Assembly: GCF_004791025.1 (NCBI RefSeq)
Contig: NZ_SRUO01000002.1
Location: 1-64,000, forward strand
DNA: 64,000 nucleotides
Direction: 5' to 3'
Source: Mesorhizobium sp. M4B.F.Ca.ET.203.01.1.1
GTDB lineage: Bacteria; Pseudomonadota; Alphaproteobacteria; Rhizobiales; Rhizobiaceae
Shown: positions 7,167 through 15,563 of the stretch, in pieces
Layout of the letters: each line of letters starts with the position of its first letter
Numbering within the stretch: position 1 is the stretch's first letter
Position numbers and translations under genes: made by a program
Notes under the pieces: model-generated
Database searches by the model: none
The model's input: only the letters and a program-made list of their open reading frames with translations
What the model was told of the DNA's origin: nothing

Positions 7167-7206
7167 GTCATTCTCCTGTCTTGGTAAGATTTTCCTAACC
7201 ATACTC

Positions 7207-7231
7207 AACTGCGGCCATCGCGCTCTGTTCC
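7207..7231 (-). promoter_or_regulatory. Sigma-EcfG-type promoter of the KGG protein gene
   Basis: Minus-strand GGAAC (7227-7231), 17 bases, GTT (7207-7209), about 40 bases before the ATG at 7166. Confidence 0.75.
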
Positions 7232-7287
7232 GGCGGAAATATTTCGTGATTGGTATCGAAATGATTGACCTACGACAGCCCGGCCAC

Positions 7288-7455
7288 TTATTGGGTTGGT
7301 CCCGCACTTAAAGGCGACCGGATCACCGGCTCGAGGTCATGTGGGAAGTCTGGAGCATCGACCGGTATGGCATCGGCTTGGCTTCTTTTCCGATTGGTCA
7401 GCGCTGGGAGCAGATCCGCCACCTCTTCCCAGATAACTCTGATAAGCTCACTCAT
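7288..7455 (-). CDS. Small hypothetical protein, 55 residues
   Basis: ATG at 7455, translation MSELIRVIWEEVADLLPALT, then a polar linker and a proline-rich tail (PVDAPDFPHDLEPVIRSP). A complete GGAAC-N17-CGTT promoter ends 26 bases before the ATG, which is the main reason to believe this frame over the plus-strand frame it overlaps (7339-7494). The ribosome site is weak (AGGTCC). No family is recognised; an amphipathic N-terminal helix is evident. Confidence 0.5.
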   Translation of the reverse strand: MSELIRVIWEEVADLLPALTNRKRSQADAIPVDAPDFPHDLEPVIRSPLSAGPTQ

Positions 7456-7480
7456 CACTGGACCTACACAACTGCGGATG

Positions 7481-7506
7481 AACGCGTTGCCTAAGGGCCC
7501 GGTTCC
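7481..7506 (-). promoter_or_regulatory. Sigma-EcfG-type promoter of the 55-residue gene
   Basis: Minus-strand GGAAC (7502-7506), 17 bases, CGTT (7481-7484), a full consensus match. Confidence 0.65.
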
Positions 7507-8439
7507 GGTTTCAGCATTCGCCCCCTAATGGCCGAGCGCAGCACCGGGCGCTATGTCGGGAGCGGCTTCATCGCCTTGAAAAAGGGCGCGAACGGAAAGG
7601 CTGGGGCAGCGCGTCAAGGAGCACGACCCCGCCCAAGGGTACGAAGCGGCGGCGACGCAGCTGATCGGCCGTATGAAGCTTTGCGCGGCGAGGAAGACCT
7701 GCGGCATGCCTCACTGCGGGATTTTCGCGAGGAGGTTGGGAATGAGGCGGCGTGGGCCGTCTCTGCCTCATTAAAGATGGGCAAAGGCAACGAAAATGCC
7801 TCTCGCCGGTTCAGAATCGACATCTCCCACCAACGCGGCCTTGCAAGCGCGAACAGCCGCTTTCTGTTCCGGGCTGTTGCCGCACGAATCGCTGGCGACC
7901 GTGTTGAGTTGACGGGGAAAGCCCAGTACGACCCAAACGCGGGCCGACTTTTCGAAGGGTTTGGACAGCATGGGTGACCTCCCGGCAGCCTAGGCGAGCG
8001 CTCCGCCGCCGCAGCCGTGATTGCCGCTGACCATCCAAGGCAAGGCGGTGGTCACTTCCTCATGGATTCTAGCCGGCTTAGGCGAGCGCGGGGCCACCCT
8101 CCTCAAAGGCATACCTTGCGACGTGGCCAGACAACGCGCAGTGTAACGGGCTCCGGCAACCCTCAATGCTGGTGTATGGCCCGGCCTGCCCGAATCCTGT
8201 GTCACAAGATGAAAAGCAGACCGGGCTATCGCTCAACCCTGAGAGATCCCGAACCGTCTTCAACAGCGTCTCATGAAGCGCGTGCGTCGATCGGCAATGA
8301 TCGCATTGCGGCGATATCAGCGGATCGACGATGCTCTTATGTGCAAGCCCTCCGCGGCGCGCAAAATTGGCAGTTCTTTTTCTTTGTCGGCGGCCTTGTT
8401 CAGTCTGGATGCTATCTGAGGAAGCGCTAAATCACGCCA
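7507..8439. other. Long stretch without a recognisable gene
   Basis: Several medium-length open frames exist on both strands (for example 7528-7977 plus), but they lack domains and ribosome sites and have arginine-rich, shadow-like composition. One short frame near 7605-7720 (QRVKEHDPAQGYEAAATQLI) has protein-like character and may be a fragment of a lost gene. Confidence 0.4.
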
Positions 8440-8907
8440 ATGACACGTTTTCTGCTGAGCCTCGTATCGATCCTATTTTTCAGCACGCTTCTTCAGGCGC
8501 AAGCGTGGCAGCCTTTCGGCGTCAGGCAGTTTGGATTCACATTCGATGTCCCGCCGGGCTTTGTCTTGACCCAACGTTCGGACCAGGGCGCGGCTTTTCG
8601 GGGCGCAAACGAAGCCTTCCTCGCCGTGTGGGGTGCGAGGCTCGGCAAGGCCAGTTTTCGGGCCGAGATCAAGCATCGCATGGTCGAGGACGAAAAGGCC
8701 GGCTGGAAGCTGACGTATCGACGCGTCACGCCCCGATGGGCCAGTTACTCGGGCATCAACAATGGCCAAATCCGATATGTCCGTGCCATTGCCGTCTGCG
8801 ATGACCGTGCCGCGCTCTTCACCATCAACTACAGCAAATCCGAAAAAGTCCCCTACGATCCGGTTGTGGTCCGCATGGTGCGATCCCTGAAGGCAGAAGG
8901 CTGCTGA
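8440..8907 (+). CDS. Exported hypothetical protein
   Basis: A 155-residue protein with a clear signal peptide (MTRFLLSLVSILFFSTLLQA, cleavage likely after QAQA around residue 22). The mature part begins WQPFGVRQFGFTFDVPPGF and is beta-rich. A pattern of about 130 residues ends in DDRAALFTINYSKSEKVPYD, then a final helix (VVRMVRSLKAEGC). It should be periplasmic. The FDVPPGF start followed by a helix and PYDPVVVRMVRSL resembles small secreted lipase- or DcrB-like folds, but no family can be assigned with confidence. It stands alone before Ku. Confidence 0.72.
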   Translation: MTRFLLSLVSILFFSTLLQAQAWQPFGVRQFGFTFDVPPGFVLTQRSDQGAAFRGANEAFLAVWGARLGKASFRAEIKHRMVEDEKAGWKLTYRRVTPRWASYSGINNGQIRYVRAIAVCDDRAALFTINYSKSEKVPYDPVVVRMVRSLKAEGC

Positions 8908-8998
8908 GCTGAGTCCGCTGATGAATTGTCGGCACACGGGTTCATCTCCGCGTTTCGCTCGATGTCCTCGCGAGACTGCCAAGTCGAACCTGCCGTTT

Positions 8999-9023
8999 GG
9001 AACATCTCCAGCTCCTGAGTATT
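8999..9023 (+). promoter_or_regulatory. Stress-type promoter candidate upstream of ku
   Basis: GGAAC (8999-9003), exactly 17 bases, ATT (9021-9023). The -10 triplet is ATT instead of GTT; the same variant recurs before katE, the DUF6894 gene, the GT2 operon and the 19.3-kb membrane gene. Confidence 0.4.
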
Positions 9024-9056
9024 TCGGTAGAACTCCAGAAAAGCGAGGCAACGACC

Positions 9057-9881
9057 ATGACGGCGCCGCGGGCAGTTTGGAAAGGCTTCCTGAAAGTTGG
9101 TTCGGTCTCCTGTGGCGTGAAGCTGGTCGGCGCGACCAGTGAAGCCTCGAAAATCCATTTCAAGATTCTGAACAGGAAGGACGGTCTTCCGGTAAAGAGC
9201 GCCTACGTCGATGAGGAGACCGGCGACATCGTCGAGGCAGAAGACCAGACGAAGGGATACGAGGTCGAAAAGGGGGAATTCATCGAAGTTCCGCCCGACG
9301 ACATCAAAAAGCTCAAGCTGACGTCCGCCCACACCCTGGAGGTCGAGGAATTCGTCGCTCTCGACGACATCGACACGCGTTATTTGGAAAAACCTTACTA
9401 CGTCATCCCTGCCGATGGCGCGGCTGTCGAAGCGTTTTCGGTGCTGCGAGAGGCCATGGCAAAAAAGCGCGTAGCGGCCAGATCCTGTGTGGTGCTTTAC
9501 CAGCGCGGGCGGGAAGTGGTGATTCAACCCTTCGGCAAAGGCATGCTGCTCACCGAGCTGCGCACCCATGACGAAATGATCCCGGAAAAGACCGTCTTCG
9601 ACGATCTGAAGAGTCCTAAGTATGATCAGGACCTGCTCGAGATCGCCGGCCTGCTGATCGACAAGAAGGTGACCAAATTCGATCCATCGAAATTCGAGGA
9701 CACCTACGAGGATGCGCTCGTTGCAATGATCGACGCAAAGCGCAAGGGCAAGAAGCCGCCGAAACCGGCACCAAGGCCTAAAGAGAACATCGTCGACCTC
9801 GCGTCGGTGCTGCGCAAGAGCCTTGCCAAGGAAGGCATCAAAGAAGGCTCCAAGGCAAAGGCAACTCGTAAGTCGGCATGA
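9057..9881 (+). CDS. ku: Non-homologous end-joining protein Ku
   Basis: A 274-residue bacterial Ku that binds DNA double-strand ends as a homodimer ring and recruits a ligase. The start MTAPRAVWKGFLKVGSVSCG and the core (IHFKILNRKDGLPVKSAYVD, KGYEVEKGEFIEVPPDDI) are typical. The Ku bridge region follows (YYVIPADGAAVEAFSVLREA, with RGREVVIQPFGKGMLLTELR). The C-terminus is lysine- and proline-rich (KRKGKKPPKPAPRPKENI) and would help contact DNA or LigD. ATG 9057 has GAGG eight bases upstream. Stress induction is suggested by the promoter at 8999-9023. A decayed exonuclease III gene and an ATP-dependent ligase (21.6 kb) complete a scattered repair set. Confidence 0.95.
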   Translation: MTAPRAVWKGFLKVGSVSCGVKLVGATSEASKIHFKILNRKDGLPVKSAYVDEETGDIVEAEDQTKGYEVEKGEFIEVPPDDIKKLKLTSAHTLEVEEFVALDDIDTRYLEKPYYVIPADGAAVEAFSVLREAMAKKRVAARSCVVLYQRGREVVIQPFGKGMLLTELRTHDEMIPEKTVFDDLKSPKYDQDLLEIAGLLIDKKVTKFDPSKFEDTYEDALVAMIDAKRKGKKPPKPAPRPKENIVDLASVLRKSLAKEGIKEGSKAKATRKSA

Positions 9882-9882
9882 G

Positions 9883-9907
9883 GGAACTTGCCGCTGATCA
9901 GTGGGTT
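9883..9907 (+). promoter_or_regulatory. Sigma-EcfG-type promoter
   Basis: GGAAC (9883-9887), exactly 17 bases, GTT (9905-9907), 30 bases before the ATG at 9938 and directly after the ku stop. Confidence 0.7.
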
Positions 9908-9937
9908 GATCCTCATGATCTTCAGGAGCAATGAGCT

Positions 9938-10249
9938 ATGACAGGCGATGAAAACCGTCGCGAGACGGGTGCCAGGAAATATCCGGCGTCGAAAGACGCC
10001 GATCCATCGGATGATTTCGAGCAAGAGGCGGCGGGCAACAAAAAGCCGCCGGGCGGGATCGGCCTAACGAGGCCAACCGGTCAAGGGGACAGCTCCCATC
10101 GGTCCGCCGGCCAGAATCCAGGGAAACAGGCGACTCCGAGCCCAGCAACAGAAAAGACATCTGGAGCCGGCCCTGCGATCTCGGAACATTCGAAAGACGC
10201 AAAGGCGCCCAAGACAGGTCGCCAACCAGGCGCTTACGTCAAAGAGTGA
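9938..10249 (+). CDS. Disordered stress-type hypothetical protein
   Basis: A 103-residue, strongly polar protein with no hydrophobic core: MTGDENRRETGARKYPASKD, then Gly/Pro/Ser-rich stretches (KKPPGGIGLTRPTGQGD) ending GRQPGAYVKE. The composition suggests an intrinsically disordered protein, as expected for hydrophilins made under stress. GGAGCAATGAGCT before the ATG gives a usable ribosome site; an alternative ATG lies eight bases upstream in another frame. Its own GGAAC-N17-GTT promoter supports a real gene. Confidence 0.6.
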   Translation: MTGDENRRETGARKYPASKDADPSDDFEQEAAGNKKPPGGIGLTRPTGQGDSSHRSAGQNPGKQATPSPATEKTSGAGPAISEHSKDAKAPKTGRQPGAYVKE

Positions 10250-10264
10250 GCCTGAACGTCAGCG

Positions 10265-10477
10265 GCGAGGCGACGAAATCCGTTTGGATGCTTGACACTT
10301 TTGGCGTGCCAGATCGCGCCGTAGCGCGCCCTTCTGATCGCATCGACAGGAAACTTGACGTCTGCTGTCTTCAACTCCTGAAGGCAAAGGACGTCATACT
10401 TGGTTTGACCCAGTCACTCCAGAAGAACGGTAGCCGGCCGTTGACGCCATTCAGATGAACGTTGCGATGCGCGTCAT
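10265..10477 (-). pseudogene. Exonuclease III (XthA) N-terminal remnant
   Basis: On the minus strand from ATG 10477 the reading MTRIAT is followed, after a small frame slip, by LNGVNGRLP. Next come VLLE, a TGA where the family has tryptophan, and LGQTKYDVLCLQELKTADVK, then FPVDAIRRARYGAIWHAKSV. This is the N-terminal third of exonuclease III, with the catalytic-region signature CLQELK. The rest of the roughly 260-residue enzyme is gone. In many rhizobia a copy of this gene sits beside ku and ligD, so its decay next to ku is telling. Confidence 0.65.
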
Positions 10478-10528
10478 TCGAACTCTACCATCTGGGACCA
10501 TGAGACTGTCATCTCGAGAACGGGAAGC

Positions 10529-10735
10529 TCATTTTTCGTCCTTGTAGGATTTGGCGGCTTCATCGATCTTGCGCCAATCGTGTCCATACCGACGCACAAG
10601 TTCTCGCGCCTGGGCTGGCGACACATTCTGGGTTTCCACAATATGTTTCACCTCTGCTCCCTCACCTTTCAGCGGCCGAGAACGAGGTCTTCTCGGCCGC
10701 ATGGGGGGTGTCCCTGTTTCATCGCGTCTCGGCAT
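10529..10735 (-). CDS. Small DUF3606-like protein
   Basis: A 68-residue protein: a basic, proline-rich start (MPRRDETGTPPMRPRRPRSR) and a helical second half, EVKHIVETQNVSPAQARELV then RRYGHDWRKIDEAAKSYKDE. The helix-turn-helix-like end resembles DUF3606 proteins of Rhizobiales (a short helical domain with a conserved tryptophan or tyrosine). AAGGTGAGACC precedes the ATG. Function is unknown. The similarity is modest, so the family label is tentative. Confidence 0.55.
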   Translation of the reverse strand: MPRRDETGTPPMRPRRPRSRPLKGEGAEVKHIVETQNVSPAQARELVRRYGHDWRKIDEAAKSYKDEK

Positions 10736-10924
10736 GGTCTCACCTTTCCGAGTTAACCGCCGAATGTGGGGAAGGTTTCACCGCGCAGAGTGCTTGCATA
10801 CGTAGGGCTACACTTGTCCTCCTGCCGCAGGATCGTTTGAAGTTTGTGAACCTGCTGGCTCGGCCGGCGTTCAATGCATTGAACCGTGATCCCGCAGGGA
10901 GCGGAAAAATCGGACGCTGGTCCC

Positions 10925-11797
10925 ATGCCACAAAAGCCGCATACTCCCGGTGCCGAAGCGCGCTTTCCCTTCGACAGGATGGCCGTCGAACGGTTCCGAC
11001 AGGCTTTTCCGCGAGCGAGGTGGAGCGACGAGCGCAAGAGTTGGTTCGTTCCTGGAAAGACGGCCGCCGGGCGGATCGACCGTTGGCTGGAAAAAGAGGC
11101 AGCAATGCTGGCGGTTCACGGCGACAGCAAGGGACGCGACGCCTTCGCCTTTGATCCAATATCAAGCGCATACCTGGAGGTGTCCGACGACCTCCGTATT
11201 CGAACCCCGTATTCGAAGACGGTTATCGAGGAACTGCGAACAGTACCCTGGGCCAGTTGGGACGAGGAATTGCGGGCCTGGCGAGTGCCGTTCCGTTCTT
11301 TTGAAGAGCTACGACGCCGTTGGCCCAGCATCGAAAAGGCCGCCCAACAGGCGGAACCGGAAGAAAGGAAACGACGACGAGAGACTGCCAAAAGCTCTGA
11401 TGCTTACAAGGCCGCTCAACTGCGGAACGCCGAACGCCGCCGTCATCGCTATCCACTTCCAACTGAACACTTACCGCCCGTTGGCAAGCCGGTTGCGACA
11501 GAAGAATATGGCATTGTCATTTTCGACGAAGTGTCCGGTGAACTCGTCGAGGCGGAAGATTTGACCGCCTCCTATCCAAACGCGGCGTGCGCAAACGCGA
11601 GCTACATCTGGGGCAGGTGGCGTTCGGCCACGCTGTCCGAACTGATCGCCACATGGCCAGCTCGCAGTGCGCCAAAAGCGGACAAACGTTCGAGGGGTTG
11701 GTGGCAACCGACACTTCCCGAACTGAGAGTTGCTCGTCGAAACGCCCGCAGCATGGAACGCAGAAAACAGACTCGCGACCTCAGCAAGGGTTGCTGA
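10925..11797 (+). CDS. Conserved hypothetical protein with HARP-like repeats
   Basis: About 290 residues with two related units: FDRMAVERFRQAFPRARWSD / ERKSWFVPGKTAAGRIDRWL, and RTPYSKTVIEELRTVPWASW / DEELRAWRVPFRSFEELRRR. The W-D/E-x4-W-x-VP pattern recalls the HARP module of SMARCAL1-like proteins, which contacts single-stranded DNA forks. The C-terminal half is charged, then tryptophan-rich (RGWWQPTLPELRVARRNARS). ATG 10925 is chosen over the in-frame GTG at 10886 because the conserved part begins at MPQKPHTPGAEARFPFDRM; neither has a good ribosome site. Found in Rhizobiales as an uncharacterised protein; a nucleic-acid role is inference. Confidence 0.65.
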   Translation: MPQKPHTPGAEARFPFDRMAVERFRQAFPRARWSDERKSWFVPGKTAAGRIDRWLEKEAAMLAVHGDSKGRDAFAFDPISSAYLEVSDDLRIRTPYSKTVIEELRTVPWASWDEELRAWRVPFRSFEELRRRWPSIEKAAQQAEPEERKRRRETAKSSDAYKAAQLRNAERRRHRYPLPTEHLPPVGKPVATEEYGIVIFDEVSGELVEAEDLTASYPNAACANASYIWGRWRSATLSELIATWPARSAPKADKRSRGWWQPTLPELRVARRNARSMERRKQTRDLSKGC

Positions 11798-11820
11798 CTG
11801 GGGAGGTGCTTCGAGACTGC

Positions 11821-12114
11821 TCAACCAGAACGCATGACACCGGGCTCTTCGATAGGTGCCTTGCTGCTGGAGGAGCGCGGTCCAGAAGTGTCACGCACTA
11901 GATCGGAGAAATTGACGGTCGCCACCAGATAGCCTGCCGCATCGTAAACCTTGATGATCGAGCCCGATTGGGCAGCGCCGGCGGGGTCCTCGGCGACGAG
12001 TGCGGCGTGAGCCATTTCCAGCGCTCTCGGGCTGGCCAAATCGGCGCTGGAGAGCTTTTCCTCGACTATCCTGGTCTTGCCGAATTGGACCGTCTCAAAG
12101 CGGAAAGTGGGCAT
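11821..12114 (-). CDS. DUF6894 family protein
   Basis: A 97-residue soluble protein beginning MPTFRFETVQFGKTRIVEEK; GGAGATTTCCC sits before the ATG at 12114. The beta-rich start, the LASPRALEMAHAALVAEDPA helix and the strand pair IIKVYDAAGYLVATVNFSDL match the small DUF6894 family common in Rhizobiales and often co-regulated with stress genes. The C-terminus (SGPRSSSSKAPIEEPGVMRS) is disordered. A GGAAC-N17-ATT element lies 23-47 bases upstream. Confidence 0.7.
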   Translation of the reverse strand: MPTFRFETVQFGKTRIVEEKLSSADLASPRALEMAHAALVAEDPAGAAQSGSIIKVYDAAGYLVATVNFSDLVRDTSGPRSSSSKAPIEEPGVMRSG

Positions 12115-12136
12115 GGGAAATCTCCTGTCCCCATGC

Positions 12137-12161
12137 AATGCTCAGGACGGCGTAGCGTTCC
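12137..12161 (-). promoter_or_regulatory. Stress-type promoter candidate of the DUF6894 gene
   Basis: Minus-strand GGAAC (12157-12161), 17 bases, ATT (12137-12139). Confidence 0.4.
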
Positions 12162-12322
12162 AGCAAAGGCGATCCGCCTCCACCAAACCGGCGGGTAGAG
12201 CGCGAACAATCGCGCACGCGCCTGCAAAGGGGGCGCCGCTGTGCCGATGTTGGTCGAGAAGGCGCCGACGAGTTTCCCATCCGGCCATGTTTATATGCGC
12301 AGGGGCAGGATCACAACGTCCC

Positions 12323-13666
12323 TCAAAGTTGAGAGCGTAGCCGACTGGCAAACCAGTCCGTGATCTTTTCGGACAGGGGACGCGCTTCCCATTCGTCCAA
12401 ACTGACTTGCCTTGATCGCTGAAGATCCTGGTTGAACAAGTCGATCTGCGTCGTTGCGAAATCCTTTCCGTAGACGTTCAGCGTGGCTTCGTCATTTAGC
12501 CGCAAAGAGCGCTCGTCCAAATTGGCAGAACCAAAGCTTGCCCAGACGTCGTCAACGATCAAGAGCTTGGGATGATACATGGTAGGCTGAAACTCGAAGA
12601 TCCGCACACCTGCTCGGAGCAAGTCGCCCCAGAAGTAGCGCGAGCTCTTTCGAGCCAGCGGCACATCCGTCAGCGAACTGGGCACAATAACGTCTACCGA
12701 TACCCCGCGCCTCCTGGCATCCAAAATCTGCTGGAGGGCGATGTCGTCCGGCACGAAATAGGCCATTCCGATGCGCAAGTGATCTTTGGCGGCAGCAATG
12801 GCCGCCAACATCATCACTTGCATGTTCTCTGAGCCATTGGGCTGCGAAGACAGTATCAACTGAGCGCTCAGCGCACCTGCGGGTTGCGGTGGAAGGTAGA
12901 ATTTCTCACCCTGCAGGGTCTCTCCGGTTGTTTCCAGCCAATTTTCAGCGAACGCCGCTTGAAAAGCAGAGACCACTGATCCTTCTACCCGGTAGTGCGT
13001 ATCACGCCATTCATTGGGGTTGCGGGCGTTGCCAAGCCAGTTATCTGCAATGCCGACGCCGCCGGTAAATGCGACGCGCCCATCGACAATGAGCAATTTG
13101 CGATGCGTCCGATTGTTTACCCGGTCCAACGTATACCAATAGACGGGCCGATAGCGTTCGAACGCAACGCCGGCTCTTGTCATGATTCGGATCAGGTCTT
13201 CATCGAATGGAAGGCTTCCGACCCAGTCAACCAGCACACGGACTTCAACTCCATCTCTGGCTTTAGCGGCCAAAGCTGTCGCGAACTTGTAGCCGACGGC
13301 ACCCGACCAGTAGATATAGGTCTCCATATCAATGGTGGACCTGGCCGCGCCGATCGCCTGCAACATTGAAGGAAAGATCTCATCTCCGTTGACCAAGGTT
13401 TGCACTGCGTTCGAATTGGAAAGCTGCCCTTGCGAATACCCGCTCATGCTCGTGGGAAACTGGGGGTCTGAGGCGTCGAAACGGTGAGGCACGATGGCTC
13501 GCAAGACGCGAGGTTCAGGGATCAGGTTTATGACAAGCAACGTGATCAAAACAGCGATCAACGCAACGGCCACATAGCTCAGAAACTTGAGCAAGCGTGC
13601 GAACCTTCCGTCGGACCCGATCGCTTTCCCTCCTGCCAGAAACGCCACGAGACCGGAAGGCCGCAC
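12323..13666 (-). CDS. Phospholipase D / cardiolipin synthase-like protein
   Basis: A 447-residue membrane-anchored enzyme with two HKD motifs, HRKLLIVDG around residues 188-196 and HPKLLIVDD around 365-373. These are the paired active-site halves of the PLD superfamily that joins or hydrolyses phospholipid headgroups. One membrane segment (about 31-52, YVAVALIAVLITLLVINLIP) anchors it; the catalytic part would face the periplasm. The GTG start at 13666 lies one base after the stop of the iron-permease-like gene and uses CAGGGAGATT inside that gene as ribosome site; a longer frame to 13774 has no such support. Co-transcribed behind the stress promoter at 14002-14026, it probably adjusts cardiolipin under stress. 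Confidence 0.88.
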   Translation of the reverse strand: MRPSGLVAFLAGGKAIGSDGRFARLLKFLSYVAVALIAVLITLLVINLIPEPRVLRAIVPHRFDASDPQFPTSMSGYSQGQLSNSNAVQTLVNGDEIFPSMLQAIGAARSTIDMETYIYWSGAVGYKFATALAAKARDGVEVRVLVDWVGSLPFDEDLIRIMTRAGVAFERYRPVYWYTLDRVNNRTHRKLLIVDGRVAFTGGVGIADNWLGNARNPNEWRDTHYRVEGSVVSAFQAAFAENWLETTGETLQGEKFYLPPQPAGALSAQLILSSQPNGSENMQVMMLAAIAAAKDHLRIGMAYFVPDDIALQQILDARRRGVSVDVIVPSSLTDVPLARKSSRYFWGDLLRAGVRIFEFQPTMYHPKLLIVDDVWASFGSANLDERSLRLNDEATLNVYGKDFATTQIDLFNQDLQRSRQVSLDEWEARPLSEKITDWFASRLRSQL

Positions 13667-13667
13667 G

Positions 13668-13994
13668 TCAATCTCCCTGCTGTTTGCGAACGCGATGTTT
13701 TTCGATTTCCTCAAGTTCCTGATCGTCAATCCGGGTGATGTTTGAAGCCGAGCTATTTGATCGCAACATCTCATCCAGCTTGGCGTGGATTGCCTGAGTG
13801 TCGCGATGCTCTGCTCGCTGGATGAACAGCGTCATGGCCCAGGTGAAGAGAGTAGCCGCCCCATGCCAATTCAAACTTTGCCGATCGAATACCATCCAAA
13901 GAATGGAATAAACCAACAACACCAGGAAGGCGGCAGGACGAGAGGTTAAGGTGCCGATCGAGGTGAGCACGCTCGTGATTGGGTGATTGGCCAT
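13668..13994 (-). CDS. Low-affinity iron permease family protein, second copy
   Basis: A 108-residue paralogue of the protein at 2634-2996: MANHPITSVLTSIGTLTSRP, two membrane segments (AAFLVLLVYSILWMVF and HGAATLFTWAMTLFIQ), then the family signature AEHRDTQAIHAKLDEMLRSN. The chosen ATG (13994) lies only seven bases after the -10 triplet of its stress promoter, so the message may be leaderless. An upstream frame exists but would start before the promoter. The stop is one base from the GTG of the PLD gene, so the two form an operon. A broken copy of its 5' end, promoter included, lies at 35500-35628. Confidence 0.87.
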   Translation of the reverse strand: MANHPITSVLTSIGTLTSRPAAFLVLLVYSILWMVFDRQSLNWHGAATLFTWAMTLFIQRAEHRDTQAIHAKLDEMLRSNSSASNITRIDDQELEEIEKHRVRKQQGD

Positions 13995-14001
13995 CACCAA
14001 G

Positions 14002-14026
14002 AACTTTCGACTGTGACGCAAGTTCC
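14002..14026 (-). promoter_or_regulatory. Sigma-EcfG-type promoter of the iron-permease/PLD operon
   Basis: Minus-strand GGAAC (14022-14026), 17 bases, GTT (14002-14004). The -10 is seven bases from the ATG. Confidence 0.7.
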
Positions 14027-14458
14027 CGCGCGACCTGAAGGTCGGGGGGCAAGCCACCCCCGGTGGATGCCCCTTGCGTTGATCTGGCGCGCCGATCCGC
14101 GATCGCTCTGCAATCCGGGCAGCTCTGCTCGAAGGTTTCGAATGGATGCGCTACGAAGCGGCCTCGGACCAGACCCCTCTACCGCACGTACTCATGGTGG
14201 CGCCTGCCGAGCACGGGTCTTCGATCTTCACCGCAAAGCTCGACATGCGCGAGACGCGACCCTGCGCAACTCGTGACCGAAATGGCGTAGCGCCTCATGC
14301 GCGCCGCCTTGGTCGAGGGTTCCGATCCGCGAGATAGATGAAGTAATAGGCAGTGTTACGAGGCGATTATTATTAGAGCGCCGCAGGCGCAGGCTGGCCG
14401 GTTGCATCATTGGCTGATCCCAGAAGGCTGGCAAATTAGCGATTTCTGATGTTCCTTG
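14027..14458. other. Intergenic region without a recognisable gene
   Basis: Lies between the two divergent stress promoters. Short arginine-rich frames are present but none has a ribosome site or domain. Confidence 0.45.
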
Positions 14459-14483
14459 GGAACTTTGTGGCGGGTGTTCCATT
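14459..14483 (+). promoter_or_regulatory. Stress-type promoter candidate of the GT2 operon
   Basis: GGAAC (14459-14463), 17 bases, ATT (14481-14483). The first ATG is ten bases downstream at 14493, the next at 14508. Confidence 0.4.
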
Positions 14484-14492
14484 TTCAACCGC

Positions 14493-15563
14493 ATGCGAGA
14501 CGCTGTGATGCACGGCATTCGGACGCGCGCAAACGCGCAGTCCCCGCGCTACTCATTGGTGCTGCCGATCTACAATGAGGAGGAGGTGCTGCCCCGGCTG
14601 GTCGAGCGAATAAGCCTGCTGGTGGGTCAGCTGGACGCAGAGGCGGAGGTCATCTTCGTCGACGATGGAAGCCACGACGGAAGCGTGAAATACCTTCGGC
14701 GCATGGTCGCTGCCGAGCCGAGGTTCCGGCTGATCGAGCTTTCCCGCAACTTCGGACACCAGATCGCCATCACGGCCGGCATGGAGGCGGCGGCGGGCGA
14801 GGCCATCATCGTCATGGATGCCGACCTGCAGGATCCGCCGGAGGTCGTGCTCGACCTCGTGGCGAAGTGGAAGGAAGGCTTCGAGATCGTCTATGCAAGG
14901 CGCACCAGGCGCGAGGGCGAATCCTGGTTCAAGCGTATGTCCGCGAGCCTCTTCTACCGCGTATTGGAGAAGATGACGCCGGTCGAGATTCCCCGCGATG
15001 TCGGCGACTTCCGCCTGGTCGGCCGCAAGGCGCTGGAGACCTTCAGGCGCATGCCCGAGCACGACCGCTTCGTCAGAGGCATGTTCGGTTGGATGGGATT
15101 CAAGCAGGCGGCTGTGTCGTTCGAGCGACCGGCGCGCACGCTGGGCGAGACCAAATACCCGTTCTGGAAGATGGTGCATCTTGCGGTCCACGGCATCATC
15201 AGCTTCTCGGAAAAACCGCTGCGTCTGGCGCTTTGGGCGGGATTGGTCGTTTCCGCCCTTGCCGTCCTTTTCGGCGCTTACGCCATCTTTGCGTGGCTCT
15301 TTGAAGCGGGCGTCCTCGCCGGCTGGACGTCGACCGTGGTCGTCGTGTCGCTGCTCTGCGGCATCAACCTTTTCATGACCGGCGTTGTCGGGCTTTATGT
15401 CGGCAGCATCCACGCCGAGGTCAAACGCCGTCCCCTCTACGTGGTCGACAGGCTGAACGGCTTCGGCCGCTCGGTGCGCGTCGCTTCCGGTGACCGGCGC
15501 ACCTCGTTTCGCAAGGCAGAGAACGGGGTTGCGGCCGATGTCCGAACACTTCGACAGCTATAA
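14493..15563 (+). CDS. Family 2 glycosyltransferase, DPM1/GtrB type
   Basis: About 356 residues with the GT-A core SLVLPIYNEEEVLPRLVERI, VIFVDDGSHDGS and MDADLQDPPE (the DXD metal site). The polyprenyl-phosphate hexose synthase hallmarks ELSRNFGHQIAITAGMEAAA and DVGDFRLVGRKALETFRRMP follow. Two C-terminal membrane helices (LALWAGLVVSALAVLFGAYA and STVVVVSLLCGINLFMTGVV) anchor it in the inner membrane. Such enzymes load a sugar onto undecaprenyl phosphate, which a GtrA-type flippase turns to the periplasm. ATG 14508 is an alternative start. It overlaps the methyltransferase gene and has a putative stress promoter. Confidence 0.92.
   Translation: MRDAVMHGIRTRANAQSPRYSLVLPIYNEEEVLPRLVERISLLVGQLDAEAEVIFVDDGSHDGSVKYLRRMVAAEPRFRLIELSRNFGHQIAITAGMEAAAGEAIIVMDADLQDPPEVVLDLVAKWKEGFEIVYARRTRREGESWFKRMSASLFYRVLEKMTPVEIPRDVGDFRLVGRKALETFRRMPEHDRFVRGMFGWMGFKQAAVSFERPARTLGETKYPFWKMVHLAVHGIISFSEKPLRLALWAGLVVSALAVLFGAYAIFAWLFEAGVLAGWTSTVVVVSLLCGINLFMTGVVGLYVGSIHAEVKRRPLYVVDRLNGFGRSVRVASGDRRTSFRKAENGVAADVRTLRQL

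Noticed and set aside
7339..7494. Plus-strand frame MWEVWSIDRYGIGLASF, 51 residues
   Set aside because: It reads well but lies antisense to the 55-residue frame at 7288-7455, which has a full stress promoter; only one can be the main gene.
10246..10458. Plus-strand frame of 70 residues
   Set aside because: It lies over the exonuclease III remnant on the other strand, which explains its composition.
14553..15413. Minus-strand frame of 286 residues
   Set aside because: Shadow of the GT2 glycosyltransferase gene.
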